From an uncultured Pseudomonadales bacterium (GTDB taxonomy: Bacteria > Pseudomonadota > Gammaproteobacteria > Pseudomonadales > Porticoccaceae), in the NCBI GenBank assembly GCA_943787675.1, contig CALSNK010000005.1, positions 62,001-126,000 of the forward strand: DNA of 64,000 nucleotides. The letters are read 5' to 3'. Both the position numbers and the translations under genes were made by a program. The notes below the pieces were generated by a model. That model was not told the DNA's origin and ran no database searches. It worked only from the letters and a program-made list of their open reading frames with translations. Of the stretch, positions 62,399 to 64,000 are shown one piece after another; the stretch's first letter is position 1, and each line of letters starts with the position of its first letter.

Positions 62399-64000
62399 AT
62401 GATGAAGATAGCACTGGCGTTATTGTTAGCTTTACTTGCGGCTTGCAATAGTGACAAAAAAATAAGCACAAACAGTGATGCTGGCAAGCTGGTAGTAAAC
62501 ACTCTGTATATTAATGGAGTTCTTTGGAGTGCGAATCAAGTTTCAGATGCGTCTGTATTGGCTGTTAAAGGCGACAAGATAGTTTATGTAGGTAACGGTG
62601 GAAGGGATCAGTTTGTAGCGGCTAAAATAGTCGATCTTGATGGAAAGTTTATGATGCCGGGGTTTGTTGATAATCATGTGCATTTTTTTGAAGGCGGAGC
62701 TGCGCTGACCAGTGTTAACTTACGTGATGTTTCATCGAAACAAGATTTTGTTAGCCGTATAAAAAATTATATTAGCACTGTTGAAAAAAATCGGTGGGTG
62801 TTGAATGGTAATTGGGACCACGAGAACTGGGGTGGTGAACTGCCTAGTAAAAATTGGATTGATGCAGATAGCGCTAGTAATCCAGTATTTGTAATTCGCT
62901 TAGATGGACATATTGCGTTGGCTAATTCAGCGGCGTTGCTAGCTGCTGGTATTGATTCAGAAACTGAGGATCCCGCAGGCGGGGAGATAGGAAGAAATGA
63001 ACTTGGTGAGCCTAACGGTATTCTTAAAGGCAATGCACTAAATATGGTGTTGAGTATTATTCCTCAGCCTTCTACAGAAGAAGTGTTGGATATTTTCAAC
63101 GTTGCTCAAGCCCATGCACTCAGTTTGGGTTTAACGCAGGTTCATGCTGTTACCGCTAACCCAACTGAAACCACAATGTTGGATGCTTTTAGATTAGCTA
63201 ACGCTTCAGGAGATATGAAAATTCGCGCCTTAGTCTATACGCCAATAGAGCATTGGCAGGACGCACGTGATTTAGTTAATGAGGCAGGTGCCGGCGGAGA
63301 CACATTACGCTGGGGAGGCGTTAAGGGCTTCGTTGACGGGTCTTTAGGTGCTACAACAGCGTGGTTTCATAAACCTTATACAGACGCCCTCGAAACTAAC
63401 GGCGCACCCTTAACAGCCCCTGATAAGTTAGCCGCCTTAATTGCCGCTAGCGATAAAGCGGGTTTACGTTTAGCCATTCACGCAATTGGTGATAAGGCGA
63501 TAGACCAATTGATAGCAATATATAAAACTACTGGGGCGGAGACTATAACCAATAAGCGCTATCGAATTGAACATTTCCAGCATCCTTCTTCGGTTGCGAT
63601 TACCGCTGCTGCCTCCAATGGAATTGTGGCGTCCATGCAGCCATATCACGCAATTGATGATGGTCGTTGGGCACAAAAACGCATTGGTGAAGTGCGAGTT
63701 AAAACAACTTATGCGTTTAGATCTATTCTCGATGCGGGAGTTAAGCTCAGCTTTGGGTCAGATTGGCCGGTAGCGCCATTGTCGCCACTGGCAGGTGTGT
63801 ATGCGGCAGTCACTCGGCGTACAACTGATGGTAGAAATCCTGATGGCTGGCAGCCGCAAGAAAAGATTAACGTTAGTGAAGCATTAACGGCTTATACCGC
63901 AGCCAATGCTTATGCAGGCTTTGACGACAACAGCGGTGAACTAGCTGTTGGTATGCGTGCTGACTTGGTTGTGCTGTCAGATGATCCACGCAAAGTCGAT
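62399..64000 (+). CDS. Lipoprotein amidohydrolase, YtcJ type (partial, runs off window)
   Basis: 534 residues are visible and the frame is open at the right edge. The start at 62399 has GGAG seven bases upstream; an ATG follows directly as second codon. The signal peptide ends in a lipobox LLAAC (Cys16), so the protein is membrane-anchored. It has metal-binding H93-V-H95 (DNHVHF), KGFVDGSLGA, LAIHAIGDKAID, RIEHFQHP and FGSDWPVAP, with ADLVVLSDD near the end, all typical of the amidohydrolase-3 family. It is the same type as the broken gene at 57197-58903. Base composition is more AT-rich than the steroid genes, in line with a boundary at 61.4-62 kb. Substrate unknown. Confidence 0.92.
   Translation, partial: MMKIALALLLALLAACNSDKKISTNSDAGKLVVNTLYINGVLWSANQVSDASVLAVKGDKIVYVGNGGRDQFVAAKIVDLDGKFMMPGFVDNHVHFFEGGAALTSVNLRDVSSKQDFVSRIKNYISTVEKNRWVLNGNWDHENWGGELPSKNWIDADSASNPVFVIRLDGHIALANSAALLAAGIDSETEDPAGGEIGRNELGEPNGILKGNALNMVLSIIPQPSTEEVLDIFNVAQAHALSLGLTQVHAVTANPTETTMLDAFRLANASGDMKIRALVYTPIEHWQDARDLVNEAGAGGDTLRWGGVKGFVDGSLGATTAWFHKPYTDALETNGAPLTAPDKLAALIAASDKAGLRLAIHAIGDKAIDQLIAIYKTTGAETITNKRYRIEHFQHPSSVAITAAASNGIVASMQPYHAIDDGRWAQKRIGEVRVKTTYAFRSILDAGVKLSFGSDWPVAPLSPLAGVYAAVTRRTTDGRNPDGWQPQEKINVSEALTAYTAANAYAGFDDNSGELAVGMRADLVVLSDDPRKVD

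Noticed and set aside
1..64000. CRISPR arrays, complete insertion sequences, rRNA genes
   Set aside because: No regularly spaced repeats, no transposase and no rRNA-like sequence were seen; the only mobile-element trace is the integrase fragment.

Overview
The window looks like a chromosomal segment of an aerobic, probably marine gammaproteobacterium. Gene content, gene order and mid-range GC suggest this, but nothing here fixes the genus. Its dominant content, from about 4.9 to 61.4 kb, is one very large steroid (probably bile-acid-type) catabolic locus of the aerobic 9,10-seco pathway.

Layout. (1) 0-3.7 kb: selenocysteine machinery, namely selA, a frameshifted selB and a selenocysteine tRNA, followed by a frameshifted LuxR-type regulator. 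(2) 4.9-10.4 kb, minus strand: an acyl-CoA ligase, a TetR regulator, a pair of acyl-CoA dehydrogenases and an SDR, which looks like a side-chain degradation operon. (3) 10.6-16 kb: an IpdC-like flavoprotein, an enoyl-CoA hydratase, a tandem-rubredoxin/reductase fusion, a KshA-like Rieske oxygenase and a convincing ketosteroid isomerase. (4) 16-25.2 kb, minus strand: a LuxR regulator and the ring A/B operon (fadD3, hsaC, hsaB, hsaA, hsaD, hsaE, hsaG, hsaF). (5) 25.3-38.9 kb, plus strand: the ring C/D operon (ipdA, ipdB, echA20-like, two acyl-CoA dehydrogenase pairs, two thiolases, two SDRs including an IpdF-like one), ending in kstD and a BaiE-like dehydratase. (6) 39-50.4 kb: sulfatase, steroid 5-alpha-reductase homologue, second KstD-like flavoprotein, another SnoaL-fold protein, two Old-Yellow-Enzyme-type reductases, an amidohydrolase-2 protein, a MaoC hydratase and two SDRs. 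(7) 51-61.4 kb: AraC regulator, frameshifted SnoaL protein and TonB receptor, 3-alpha-HSD-like and 7-alpha-HSD-like SDRs, frameshifted amidohydrolase, TetR, SDR and a second Rieske oxygenase. (8) 61.4-64 kb: terminator, integrase remnant and a lipoprotein amidohydrolase cut by the window end.

How the genes fit together (inference from known pathways): the TonB receptor and sulfatase would supply steroid. Hydroxysteroid dehydrogenases, the isomerase, the BaiE-like dehydratase, the 5-alpha-reductase homologue and the ene-reductases would adjust the ring hydroxyls and double bonds. The ligase and acyl-CoA dehydrogenase operon would remove the side chain. KstD plus the Rieske oxygenase would open ring B, HsaA-G would dismantle rings A and B, and FadD3/Ipd/FadE/FadA would convert the C/D-ring propionate to central metabolites.

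Two features stand out. The first is a 14-bp inverted repeat, CGTCC-N4-GGACG, in two separate promoter regions, which may define a regulon. The second is a set of genes broken by clustered single-base indels (selB, luxR, snoaL, tonB receptor, amidohydrolase, integrase), while the catabolic core is intact; sequencing error and real decay cannot be told apart from the sequence alone.
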